DNA from: Ignelater luminosus | Lineage: Eukaryota > Arthropoda > Insecta > Coleoptera > Elateridae | DNA length: 64,000 bases | Reading direction: 5' to 3' | NCBI GenBank assembly: GCA_011009095.1 | Contig: VTPC01005999.1 | Span: 127,019-191,018, forward strand | Shown here: positions 1 to 10,870 of the stretch, one piece after another | Numbering within the stretch: the stretch's first letter is position 1 | How the letters are laid out: each line of letters opens with the position of its first letter | Program-made: the position numbers and the translations under genes | The notes under the pieces: generated by a model | What the model was told of the DNA's origin: nothing | The model's database searches: none | Seen by the model: the letters and a program-made list of their open reading frames with translations, nothing else

Positions 1-2900
1 CTATCTGTCAATAAGTAGAAAAGAATTAAAACAAGTTCCTATACAGGGTGATTTTTCTTAGTGCATCCACTCAATAACTTTGTGTTGATTTATAATTGAG
101 ACATACTAATATCTCATGCAACACCAAATACAGTGAAATGGAAACCTACCTATATTATACACTAATCAATATCATATGTGTATAATAAGAGCATTATTCA
201 TCTGAACCACTGACTCACTCATGCTTCTACCTGTATGTGCTTTTTGCTTTGATTTATACAGATAAAACAATATTCATTGGTGTAATTCCTCAATTTGCTT
301 TTGTTCAATTTAAAATGCAGGAACAAAATAGGTGTTCAACATATACAGTGTAATTAGTTTGATTTAGAATATGTTGGTGCTAAATTCCTAGTTCAATGTA
401 AAAGGTACAGAGAAGTTCAAGTTATGCAGGTTGCTTCTAATATAAAATAAAAATAAATAAACAGTTCTGCCAAAAATCATTCAACTTTATCAGGTGTTCA
501 ATATAAGACATTGCTTGTTTCTTGTTAAAATGATTCCAATGCATATCTGATTGTTGTAGAACTGGACGTCTAGATGACATGAATAAATGCAGTACTTTTT
601 TCTCTTCTAAATATCTATTTACAGTTTTGCTCTAAAATAATTAGGGTAGCCAATATTTGCAATTATTCGGTTTTGTACAGGAAATTGATACATCTCAAAT
701 AATTATAAATCAACATAGTGTATATAAGACTATAGATTATTGTAAAGAGCTCATATTCATCTATAAAACAATGTCACTGAATATTTCTTTCTACTTCTGG
801 CCAAACTGGAAATACCATCAACTTCATTTTTTTTAAATAGTACCTTGTGTATTATTTTTCATTTCTGGATTCAGCCATTTATTCTCTTTCCAGTTATGTA
901 ATAACACGTGATTATTAAAATTTAAGTTCCCAGGAGCCTATGAAAGAAAAAATCATGTCTTAGCTTATTCCAGAAAATTATCTGTCAAATTGACAGTTTG
1001 CATTTTAGAAACAAAGCAAAATCATCAGTTTATAGATTATGTAATGGTATGCGTTGTGTCTAAGCTATACAATACAAAAAAAATTTCACAGCCTACTGCA
1101 CGTTATAATATGTTGCTCTTTTGTTAATTTTATTTTGAAAACAAGTTTATTCATGAAAATAATTGACTCACTGAAAACAAAGTAATAATTCACTGTTATT
1201 TTAACAACTGTTAATTAGTTGCTACAAAAAGCTAGAAATAATGCATTTTCAATCTCCCTGTATGAATGGAAATATACAATTATTGGTGCCTTAAGAAAAC
1301 AAACCATGTTCACAAATGCTGTAGAAAGTGGTCCAAATTCGAGGTAAATGCAGGGTATCTGAAAAACTAAAAGAACTAGAAAAAAACTGAATACATGTTA
1401 CTCAATTTTCCTCCTGAGTTCATTAGTACCATCAGAATTTAATATCTTCTTTTGTTTTTGAGTTATGGATGAAAATTGATTTTTTTTTAAATTTTATCAA
1501 GTAGTTGTACTTTTGTTTTCTGAAAACATGGTAAAAAGCCGTTCGAGAACTTTTTGTATGATTCAATAACAAAAAAATAGTAATCATAGTAGCTCTCGAC
1601 ATATCTGAGTTTCTCAGCTTTCAGAATATATACAATGTGTTATATTTATTTTAAATAATAATGAAGATATAACAACATTAATGTAATTTGCATAATCTAG
1701 CATGCAATAATTTTGACAGAAACCAAGAAAATAGCTTGTTAATAACATATTTGTTGAGTTGCTGAACCATTATTGCTTAAAATTTTCAGTCAACAAGCCT
1801 CCTAATGAAAGAATTTCTGCCTAGTTTCAGCTAGATTAAGCACCGACACTCAAAGCCTCTTGACAAAGAACTTTTTAGGATCTAATATTACAAACAAGGA
1901 AATTAGAATTCACAGGTCAATAAATTGGCCCCAAGGTGATCAGACATTATTTCTCTTAACTTCTTTTTATGGAAAAGATATATGTGGAGACAAATTGCAC
2001 AGTCCGTCGACTCTAGAAAAATGTTGTAGCCTTCAATAAAATAACATCAAAATGCTGTAAAAAAAAATGACGTGAACTGTGTATTCCAATTCAGTATGAG
2101 AATTTTTTAGTTTTTTTATAATATAGGTTAATAAATGAAAAACAGCCTTTTTAATTACATAATACATGACGAAACTTGATTTGTTTTTGGTTTCTCTCGA
2201 AATCATGGCATGCTAGATTATGCACATTACACTAATATTGTTATCTTCAATATTATTTAGAAAAACTATAACAAACCATATACATATGTATTCTAGAAAC
2301 TGAGAAAAAAAGGAATTTAGATATGTCAAGACCTATGATTGCCATTAAAATAAAATTACCTTTTTTGTTATAACTCGAAAACAATTGAACAAAACAAGAA
2401 TCTAGACATCAAGCTACACAGAAAGTTCCTGAACAATTTCTCTTTTATTTTTTCAAGTAACAAAGATATAGCCACTTGACAAAATTTGAAATCAAAAACA
2501 AAAGAAGATATTTAAATTTTGATCACACCAATTTCTTTCTATCTCTTCTAGTTCTAACTACCTTGCAGTTACCTCAAATTTGAGCTACGCTGTACATAGC
2601 AGTATACCTTTTTCGTTACTCACTTCTCATTACTGGAAATTCTAAAAATACAATAAAACATTCATAAGGTATAATTTGTTACTAATAACCTCAGACTGTC
2701 AAAAAACACACCTTCAATTTGTTCAAAGTCTATTCTACTACCTGAGACTGTAAAACTCAAGTGTTATCCTATAATTGATCAATAATGCATGAAGTCAGTT
2801 CCAAATACAATTGGGATGCAGTATAACATGCATGATAAGTGAAACATCTGAGTTTCTTTACTCTTGAGTGCATAAGTAGCACTTATGGCCATATTTCTTA
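1..2900. other. AT-rich intergenic DNA, no gene seen
   Basis: No open frame of useful length and no recognisable protein, RNA or transposon end was seen. The stretch is very AT-rich with many short homopolymer runs. It lies downstream of the arginyl-tRNA synthetase gene, which reads leftward and has a poly(A) signal before this region. Confidence 0.6.
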
Positions 2901-3075
2901 GTCAGTACTTGCATGAATCTATGCTTGATTCCAATAAGCAAGATAAACTCAAGTCGCCAATTACTTTACCTCATGTTGGAGCACACATACAAGGTTTACA
3001 ATATTGGCTACAAAATATTACAGCATGCTTGATGCTTGGGTAAAACTTGAGTTCTTGCTTGGCTCAAGCACTGAC
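2901..3075. mobile_element. Small TA-flanked MITE with inverted termini
   Basis: The left end reads GTCAGTACTTG and the right end, reverse-complemented, GTCAGTGCTTG; both are flanked by TA, as expected for the Tc1/mariner superfamily. The inverted similarity continues inward: AAGCAAGATAAACTCAAGT at 2936-2954 pairs with ACTTGAGTTCTTGCTT at 3045-3060 apart from a 3-nt indel. The 175-bp element has no coding capacity. It sits just past the 3' end of the arginyl-tRNA synthetase gene. Family assignment is an inference from the TA flanks. Confidence 0.55.
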
Positions 3076-3164
3076 TATGAATACAAGCATTAGGTTGATA
3101 TTTATTAAGAAACACAACATAGTCATAAAAATAAAAGATCTGTTTTAGGTTATTTTTTTAAGGG

Positions 3165-3170
3165 TTTATT
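3165..3170 (-). promoter_or_regulatory. Poly(A) signal of the arginyl-tRNA synthetase gene
   Basis: TTTATT on the plus strand is AATAAA on the minus strand, about 75 nt after the stop codon of the synthetase. It is the first canonical signal downstream, so it is the likely mRNA 3' end signal. Confidence 0.5.
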
Positions 3171-3244
3171 TCAAATAAAGTTATTTTTCAATAAAAGTAA
3201 CAAAATTACTATAAGGCCATTTGAAGATTAATATCAAACAAAAG

Positions 3245-5552
3245 TTACATTTTAGAAACAGGTTTTAGGCCTAGTATATCAAAACATTTACTCATAATTA
3301 AAGCAGTTACTTCGGTAAGCAAAATTCGATCATCATTCACTTTAACAATATCTCCAGATGAATCCTTTTCAATGCAATAGCAGGAATCATAAAACTCAGT
3401 AAAAGTGGTTGCAATTTCATATACATATTCACATAAATGGTGTAAACACAAATCTTTAGTGATTTTACTTAAAACATCTGGAAACCTCAAAAGAACTTTT
3501 CCCAATTTCCATTCCTTTTCATGTTCCAATGATATAGAGACAGATTTCGATAATTCCATTACTTTTTCTGGAGTATAATTTGCAGTTCTGGCAATAGAGC
3601 GAATCCTTGTATAAGCATATAATAAATACACTGCTGTATTTCCTTTATCTTCCAACATCTTATCAAAAGAAAACACATATTCGTGATTACGATTATGTGA
3701 TAAATCGGCATATTTAATGCAACCATATGCTACCGATTCTTGAGCTTGACGTAATTCTTCAAGTGTTAAAACTTTATCCCTTTCTTTTTCTTTCAATTTG
3801 TCTAAAGCACGCCTTAAACCTTCCTCCAACAAATCACTGAGACGTACTGTATCTCCAGAACGTGTTTTAAATTTCTTTTTATCTTCACCAAGCACCACAC
3901 CAAAACCTACATGATCTACACGATGCTTTTTATAGTCTAAGATACCAACCCGTTCAGCACATTTAAACAATGTTTGAAAATGAGTTGCTTGACCCAAATC
4001 AGTAACATACACTAACCAATTTGCATTTTCCTCTTCTAAACGTTGTTTGATAGCAGCAATATCAGATGTATCATAAGTAAACCCACCATCTGACTTAATT
4101 ATTGTCATGGGTATTCCAGTACCTTTTTCTTCACCCCACAAGATTTTACGACCTTCATCTTCTTCCAAAAAACCTTTCTCATCTAGTTCCTTTACAATTC
4201 TTTCCATGTGAGACTGATAAAATGATTCTCCACGTTCAGTTAGTTTTATATCAAGGTGATCATAAATTTTCTGAAATTCTAAAAGAATAAAACTTAAATA
4301 GGTCCAAGATCACTTTTCAAACACAGAATTACCTTTCCTTGATACATCACAAATTAACTGCCATGCTTGGATGTATGTTGGTTCATGTGCTTGGAGTTTA
4401 ACAACGCATGAATAAGCTCTTTTTTTGAATTCTTCATCTTCATCAAAACGTTTTTTAGATTCTTTGTAGAATGCCTGTAAGTCACCAATAGGAGGGGACT
4501 TCTGAAGATAATCAGGAAATTTGTCTTGCAAATGAGCTATCAACATTCCAAATTGTGTTCCCCAATCACCTACATGATTTATACGAATAACATCATGACC
4601 TAAATATTCCAAAAGGCGACAAACACTTTCACCAATTATTGTTGATCTACAATATCAAAATTAATTTTTATATTATTTTATCGACATTGCATAATTCAAA
4701 CCTTAAATGTCCCACGTGCATTTCTTTTGCAATATTAGGAGAAGAGAAATCAACAAGGACACGTTGTTTTTGACAATAAGGTGGTTGAACTCCATTTTTA
4801 AGAACTGTTGATAATGCCTCAATTGCATATGATTTATTAAGGAATATGTTAATAAATCCAGCACCAGCAACTTCTAATTTTTCAATCATTTGACTAGAAG
4901 GAACTTCGGGCACAATTTTATTAGCAATATCTCGAGGTCCAATCTTAGTTCCTAAGAAGTAGGTTGGTTCAATGATGAGCTTGCTACATGTATATTTTAT
5001 ATTATTTTCTTTAGCTTACCCATTTGTTTATATAAATTTGCTATTGGCATAGCAGAATTACATTGGTAATCACCAAATTTTGGATTATTGCCAGCAAGGG
5101 CTATTATAACTGGCGGATCAGGTAGATCAGGAAATGCAGCATTAATAGCTTGGGAAAATAGATTGTACAGAACTTCTTGTATGCATTCCATACTACTACT
5201 ACTATTACTTGTTGCCTTCGTACTCCTTTCTGCAATTGCCTGCAAAAACAAGATTATCAAATATTTCTAAATAAGAACTTTTGAAAATTATATACTCTGT
5301 TTAGAATAGCTAATCGGTGCTTTAATTTGACATTTTCAGTTATTAATTTTCCCAGTTCAGATGAATCGCCATAATTATTGCAATTACTATTTAAATAGTT
5401 GGGTAAGTCAGCAAGCTTTTCCTTTAAGTTTTTAATTTCCAGTTCCTAAAACAAACCCAATTAAACAGAATTTAAAAGCTAAAAGGTTCTGCACATACAG
5501 CAAGCGATGCCTGTCTGTTATATTTTTGAAGTTCAGCAGCAACTTCTCCCAT
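3245..5552 (-). CDS. ArgRS: Arginyl-tRNA synthetase, cytosolic (complete, six exons)
   Basis: Class I aminoacyl-tRNA synthetase that charges tRNA-Arg with arginine in the cytosol. Exons on the minus strand: 5552-5499, 5445-5296, 5239-5020, 4951-4702, 4646-4333 and 4278-3245. They total 2022 nt, 673 residues; human RARS1 is about 660. All five introns (46-68 nt) are GT-AG and phases join exactly. The start ATG at 5552 opens a charged N-terminal helix (residues 1-68), as in the animal enzyme that joins the multi-synthetase complex. An Add-1-type tRNA-binding domain follows ([11 protein letters not shown] near residue 120). The HIGH motif is HVGH at 220-223 within [15 protein letters not shown], and the KMSKS-equivalent loop is KFKTRSG at about 465-471. 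The C-terminal DALR-type anticodon-binding domain contains YTRIRSIAR near 552-560. The intron at 5019-4952 uses the acceptor before GAACTAAG; the upstream AG would give a frameshift. No damage is seen. Confidence 0.97.
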
Positions 5553-5902
5553 ATTAATATTAAAATTAAATTGAACTTAGAAAACAAGCTTCAAAATTAG
5601 TTTTCAGTTTCACTAATAATAATTTCTATTTCATCAGCCTCACATGAATTAAAATTGAAATTAGACTCGAGATTAACCGGGTTAACCTCAATTTCGTCAG
5701 AATAAAAAGAATTTGTTCTGAGGAATTCGTCGAAATCGTGAATGTATCAATACATCTATAATTTTATTTACATCGAATGCAGTAGGATTAAGATTGCATT
5801 GAAAATATTGTCTATTTCGTTATGTTCTCTGATTCAATCCCGAATAACTTTTACAATCTCGGGGGTTTGTTTAGCGATTAATAGTATATTATTCAACGAG
5901 CA
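5553..5902. other. 5' flank of the arginyl-tRNA synthetase gene
   Basis: This holds the 5' UTR and presumably the promoter of the leftward synthetase gene. No TATA box was evident at a fitting distance from the ATG. It also contains a short acidic open frame, listed separately. Confidence 0.4.
5597..5746 (-). other. Short acidic open frame without start codon
   Basis: On the minus strand 49 sense codons run from a TGA at 5749-5747 to TAA at 5599-5597. The peptide is strongly acidic (segments FYSDEIEV and CEADEIEIIISE) with almost no basic residues, which is unusual for random AT-rich DNA. There is no in-frame ATG, and no AG acceptor lies between the upstream stop and the acidic part, so a regular exon is not supported. 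It ends only 45 bp before the synthetase ATG on the same strand. It may be chance, 5' UTR, or a relic of an older protein tail. Not recognised. Confidence 0.2.
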
Positions 5903-5992
5903 CATAATGTAGGCTATTATTCAAGAGGATGAAGTTTACACACGAGCCGAAGGCGAGTGTGTAAATCATCCGAATGTATAATACCCATTATA
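5903..5992. repeat. Long imperfect palindrome (hairpin)
   Basis: The central part is TTTACACAC, the loop GAGCCGAAGGCGA, then GTGTGTAAA; flanking arms GGATGA and TCATCC also pair. Similarity continues outward between the left arm (ATAATGTAGGCTATTATTC) and the reverse complement of the right arm (ATAATGGGTATTATACATTC). The whole figure spans about 90 bp. It ends 26 bp before the THAP-bearing transposon. Function unknown; it could be a foldback repeat. Confidence 0.6.
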
Positions 5993-6045
5993 TGCCAGTC
6001 GAATACGACGTTTTATCCAGTGTTGCCAATATTTTATCTTATAAA

Positions 6046-6105
6046 AGCGCCAGTTCCGTTTCATCAAAGCGCCAAATAGCGCCATCTGAGATGAAAAAAG
6101 CGCCA
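6046..6105 (+). repeat. Subterminal AGCGCCA repeat array of the THAP element
   Basis: AGCGCCA occurs at 6046, 6068, 6078 and 6099, so start-to-start spacings are 22, 10 and 21 bp, near whole turns of the DNA helix. On the right side CGCCA recurs at 6686, 6707 and 6726, with the inverse TGGCG at 6715. Such subterminal repeats are typical transposase-binding sites; here the THAP domain encoded in the element is the obvious candidate ligand. That link is inference. Confidence 0.6.
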
Positions 6106-6450
6106 ATTTAAATCTTGGTAAAATTTTTATTTAAACAACATCACGTATATTCTCAGTTCGCTTACCAGAGGGCACCACCGTCGAATAACGGTTTAAATTG
6201 CACATATATTAAGATTCCCTGTAGAACCAACACCACCTATACAACAAGGCCAAACAGCTGCTAAAACTAAATACCGTGACGTCATCATCAGTAGGCGGAA
6301 ATGTGTCGAATGTTGTAGCGACTGCAGCGTGTTGTAGATTGCTAACCGGTTAATCTAAAAGCAGAGAGCCTATAAGTTTTTAGTTTTTGCTGGTTTTTGT
6401 GTAGGTAACAGTTGCCGTGACACATTAATCTTTGAATATTGCGTTTCATA

Positions 6451-6682
6451 ATGCCATATAAGTGTTGTGTACCTGCTTGTAGAAGCAATTATGATAAAGA
6501 TCCGAGAAAGTTAGCGTGTTTTCGTTTCCGAAAGATCCTAACCTGCAAAGCAAATGGATTAAGGTTATTTGTAGAGAGGATTTTATAATAACAAAAAATT
6601 CCAAGGTATGTAATAATTTTGTACATTAACACTCTTCATGTGCTTAAACATTTGCATTAATTAGGTATGTAAACTACATTTT
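6451..6682 (+). pseudogene. THAP zinc-finger domain, frameshifted (transposase N-terminus)
   Basis: ATG at 6451 starts MPYKCCVPACRSNYDKDP, the first half of a C2CH THAP finger. The frame then shifts: a one-base loss near 6514-6516 places the second half, from VFSFPKDPNLQSKW to CREDF, in another frame (codons from 6516). That frame reaches a splice donor (AAG/gtatgt at 6606); an acceptor at 6664 leads to VCKLHF at 6665-6682, the closing C-x2-H of the finger. In the uncorrected frame the ORF stops at 6588 after 45 codons. All zinc ligands and the conserved W can thus be seen, but in two frames. The coding sequence after the finger runs into the transposon end, so no catalytic domain remains. 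Confidence 0.75.
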
Positions 6683-6753
6683 GCGCGCCATGAGAATCCC
6701 GCAAAACGCCAATTTGGCGGAAAACCGCCATTGTTGGCAACACTGGTTTTATC

Positions 6754-7564
6754 TACGATTCTACCGCGTGACCAACCTCAGAAAAGTACCGGAAAATATG
6801 CGAACTAATTTCAATAACAAACAACGTCAACCAATCAGAAGCGTAATTTTACTCGAGTACATTAACTGATAAAAAGTTATCTTAAATCTATTACATGTTA
6901 TTGGGGATGTTTAGTTTTATTAAATTTCCCGCCGGAAGAATTTTGGATGCGAGTGTACTTGGTCAACAAGTAGCTTCTCCGTACACGCCCACTCAGGGCT
7001 TTTCTGAGAGTGTTCGAGTTGTAATACTTCTGCGGAAGATCTGAAGGTGGACTCCCCTGAGGGAGGCGATATCTAAATTCTTGAATATAGAGAAGTCAAT
7101 GAAAGTAAACAATCTTCACAAAGAAAGTTTTAGACCTGGAATACAAGGATCCTCTGAAGACAATGCCCAAATTTTTTTTCTAACAATAAATAGTTTGAGA
7201 TTATAACAATTTTTATTTTGTTTATATCTATAAATAGTGTTAAAGACAAAAATAATATTCTGGGTTTGAATAGTTACCATGAATAAAATAATAAATAATT
7301 GAATATAATATGTCAGATGAATTTTATTGTAATAAAATGTTGATAATAAATTAAACTTTAACTAACTGCCTGTATATTTTATTAAAGAAACTCCTACAAG
7401 TTTCAATTAATAGGCAACCAACAAAACACCGCCAGTGAATAAAATCCATACAATTCACTAGTGTTTTATGAATATGGTTATTGTCTCGCCAATGGCCTCA
7501 CTACCCGTAAGCCTGGTCGAGAAAAATAGGGTTTAGTAAATTAAATCAAATAAAAGCATACTAA
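6754..7564. other. Non-coding spacer between two transposons
   Basis: No gene or RNA recognised. It contains a somewhat GC-richer patch near 6930-7070 and otherwise AT-rich DNA. Confidence 0.5.
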
Positions 7565-8479
7565 CCCAGTTAGCACAACTACGTAAATTATACGTATAAT
7601 TGATATTGGCGCTAGGTTAAAATAACGTTTATAATATGTATTGGAAACGTAAAATATACGTATAATGTATGTACAAATGTCCCACTTTTTTACGTAAAAT
7701 GAATGTAAAAATTAGCGTCTAGATCAACATTACATGTACATATTATGTACATTCAAATTATACGTAAAATTTATGTAAATTATGAATGTCTCTTATACAT
7801 AAAGAAGCACCTACAATATACTTATAATGTATATAACATATACATTTAATATATGTACCATTTACATATAATAGTGTAAGGATACATACGTACAAACATT
7901 CAAATACATCAACTTTTAGTTTAATCAAGGCTTACTTTGACATAAAAGTTTCATCTCTAATGCAACTTCCTCCACATGGAAATCGTGGATGAAAATTTTA
8001 TGACAAAATATGCCACGATTAAATAAAAAATCGAGTAGGTACTAACATTTATTTTTTTTCACATAAAGTTACAATGAGCGGGAAGTCAACATGATAAGTG
8101 GTTAGGTCTTGAAAGAAAAAAATAATTCATTGTAAAAATTGTTTGGGAAGATAGCATTCCACCAATATTTAGATTTACTATTGCTTTTCTTATGGTGCAC
8201 TTCATCACCCCCCAGCCTGTATAAATTATTTTTAGTGATAATCTGCCAATAAAGATGCTAAATCTTGTAGCCATTGCCAAGTAACAGTATTTTCATGATA
8301 CTAACAAATTATTGGGTAAAAAAATCATGTCGTATTATATATAATAGAGGACCTTGTTTGGGCCTCCCTGAAACATTATGTATTTTACTTTTACCTCTAA
8401 GAGCTGTTTGACATAGTAAAAAACAACAAGGTTTGAGAATAAAACAAAAACATGTCAGCAAAACATTTTAATAATGATG

Positions 8480-8881
8480 TCAAACATTAACATTATGATT
8501 ATCATTTTTATTAGTTGTTTTATTACCCTTTTCTGCACTGATACTTGTTTGGGTCTGCCTGAACCATTCTTTTACTTTTGCCTCAAAAGTCTTATGATCA
8601 TATATGGCAGAGTTGGGACCACCGCTTAGAATCCCTGAAACAATACAAATAAGAAAAACTACAAGTAGTGGCAGCTTAGCAATAAGGAATACATTGCACT
8701 TACAGCTTATTAGTTTTATGATATTCAAACAGTTCAATCTCCTCTTTCCCTTCCTGCCCTCCCAACTGAAAAGGACTGCCAGTTCATTGTTGAAGACTCG
8801 TATCCAAATTCTCTTAACCATGTTTTCAACACTAACTCCACCAATACTTTGTAGAAACTCAATCCAAAATAAGTAATTGAC
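8480..8881 (-). CDS. DUF4806-like protein fragment inside the transposon
   Basis: The minus-strand frame is open for 133 codons to a stop at 8480. It reads FLQSIGGVSVENMVKRIW, then NELAVLFSWEGRKGKRRL, then GPNSAIYDHKTFEAKVKEW. This order (short helix, NELA..FSWEG..GK core, then a helix ending in K.W) matches my memory of the DUF4806 domain, a eukaryotic domain of unknown function common in insect repeats. A likely intron lies at 8703-8635 (GTAAGT to TTTCAG, 69 nt, a multiple of three), and removing it links the core to the last helix. Upstream exons were not identified; an ATG at 8821 begins the core segment. No biochemical role is known. Confidence 0.45.
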   Translation of the reverse strand, partial: VNYLFWIEFLQSIGGVSVENMVKRIWIRVFNNELAVLFSWEGRKGKRRLNCLNIIKLISCKCNVFLIAKLPLLVVFLICIVSGILSGGPNSAIYDHKTFEAKVKEWFRQTQTSISAEKGNKTTNKNDNHNVNV

Positions 8882-9332
8882 TTACTATGAAATTTAAAAG
8901 GCACATCTTTACTTACATTAAAAAACAAGGAATTCACACAATATCAGTTCCTACACCAGTCAGTCCAGCAGACACTTCCACTGAAAATCTCACCTGAGAA
9001 TAAAAATAACTATTAATTTTAGTTGCACGAGGATTTATTAAATAAACTTATTTCATACTACAGAAGGAGTTGAAAATGCTTGTCATTCTTAGTTAAAGCA
9101 GAGGTATAATTTTATTTAAAAACATTTTATTAAACACAAGATTTGACAGCTGTCAGCTGCCTAAAGCCCATGTACTTTTTTTATTTATATGCCTATTTAA
9201 TATTTATGTAGGTACAACAAACGGTAACCGCAAATAATACACTATAAAAGCTTGTTTACACTTAGCGTTTAAAGAAGGAAATAACATAAATAGTATTGCA
9301 CTTACCTCGTTTCCACTAATAATCAAAAACAC

Positions 9333-9355
9333 AAATAAATAAATAAATAAATAAA
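9333..9355. repeat. (AAAT)n microsatellite
   Basis: About six tandem AAAT units inside the CCCAG-ended transposon. Confidence 0.8.
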
Positions 9356-9840
9356 CAGTACCAGAACCAAATGGTAGCAAAGCAAGGGTTGCGTCTTCCT
9401 TCCTTCTTCGTTTATTTTCGTTTATCTTCGTTGAGCACGTTGGTATACTCACCGACGCGCGAAAATCTTTTGCACAAAACAATAAAGAATATTATAAAAT
9501 ATAAAAAATTTATAATAATTCTTATTGTTTTCTTTACTATAAATTACACAGTTACTTGGTGCATTTGAAACTTAGATTTGAAACGTCATGTTATGGGTAT
9601 AATATTACAATGTAGATTTTTACTTATATACTTATAAACATATTTTACGGACTGAAAAATCAAATATTAATAAACTTGTTGGTGTAAATATCAAAATTCT
9701 AAGTGTTGATTTTCAAATATTATGGAAATCTCCATTTTTGACACTAATTTATGTATATAATATGTTTATAATTGATGTAGACGTAACATTGATATGTAGA
9801 CCTAAAATGTACGTATATTATACGTAGTGTGCTATCTGGG

Positions 9841-10870
9841 AACTTTATAATGCTTTTAATCTTTAACTAATATCACGAATAATCTTAAAATGGATGTAAA
9901 AATGAATTACAACATTACATTCTGAGCACTGGAGCACAACTCTGCTATTTTATTACGTCCTCAAACAAAATAAAAACAAGACATCGTCATGCCTAATAAA
10001 AATATCGTAAAACTAAAAAATGAATTTTATAGACTTAATATTTTCTGAAGTATGAGTTCATGGTTTAGTCATTACAATCAAAAATTATCGCTAATTCCTA
10101 ACGGTTATATCCCTATGGTTACGCGTATAACAACTATATTATTGAAGAGTCGTAGATAAAAGATTTATAATTTCGGGACTTTCGGGATTGTGTATATGAA
10201 ATAATTGTATCTAAAAATGATAAGAATTCTGAATTAGAACATACATGTAGTTAACTCACGCTGTTTGTAGTGCTCTTTATAAAATGTTGTCTGTCATCGA
10301 GCACTCAGCTAATTTTGGAAATAGATATTGCAAGAAAAAGAAACGGCTTGTCTGTCTAAGCAAATTCTGGCACAATTATAATTACCAGTAATTGAACAGT
10401 AGTTACAGACAAATTCACCGAATTATTCTTTCCTAACATCTTTTATTATAGAACTTTAGTACAAAATGTTAAAATGTTATTGAATGTAATTTCTTAGATT
10501 GATTTAATAAAGAACATTATTATTATTATTATTAGTTAGATTTAAATCAGTATAAACTAAACAGCGCCACATCCTAAGACCCAGGCCTCAGGAACCACTC
10601 ACTTTTTGTCTATAAAGCAAACAAGAAAAACTGTAAGAAGATAAATTGGGAATGCTTACATATTATAGGTTTTAGAGCACTGAAGATAAAAATGTGAATG
10701 TGGAAATGGAATTATTAAAAGTAATCCAAAGATAAATGAAGGGTACACAGTAGTAATGTGACAAAAGTTTGGTCTCATATAGATTTTTGTGTATCTTTTA
10801 CTATGTAAGTTCTTGTGTAATATAAAACCATTCTACAACACTGAGATGGGCTTTTGATCCACTTGAAAAT
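9841..10870. other. AT-rich spacer, no gene seen
   Basis: Only an (ATT)n microsatellite at 10516-10534 stands out. No coding frame or transposon end was recognised. Confidence 0.5.

Larger units (their letters stand above)
6018..6745 (+). mobile_element. 728-bp THAP-carrying DNA transposon (P-superfamily type), internally deleted
   Basis: Both ends carry the terminal inverted repeat CAGTGTTGCCAA (perfect over 12 bp), and the flanking 8 bp are identical, GTTTTATC at 6010-6017 and 6746-6753: an exact target-site duplication. Inside are a TGACGTCA palindrome (6277-6284), a leader, a THAP DNA-binding domain gene start at 6451, and subterminal CGCCA repeats. Little more than the THAP coding part remains before the right end, so the catalytic transposase part has been lost. 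An 8-bp duplication also fits hAT, but the THAP domain favours the P superfamily. The exact duplication suggests fairly recent insertion. It lies upstream of the synthetase gene. Confidence 0.85.
7565..9840. mobile_element. 2.3-kb TIR transposon, CCCAG ends, ACGTATA-rich subtermini
   Basis: The left end reads CCCAGTTAGCACAACTACGTA. The right end, reverse-complemented, reads CCCAGATAGCACACTACGTA, then palindromic TATACGTATA-type sequence. For several hundred bases inside the left end the DNA is packed with variants of TACGTATAATGTA and ATTATACGTA; similar motifs line the right end. The interior holds a DUF4806-like reading frame on the minus strand (8480-8881). Both flanks begin with AA, but no longer target duplication is clear. 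No DDE transposase was recognised, so the superfamily is left open. An abundant non-autonomous element that carries a gene is the simplest reading. Confidence 0.65.

Noticed and set aside
4102-4290. Plus-strand frame opposite the last ArgRS exon
   Set aside because: Antisense shadow with no domain.
5088-5270. Plus-strand frame opposite the third ArgRS exon
   Set aside because: Shadow of the synthetase coding sequence, which has conserved motifs on the minus strand.
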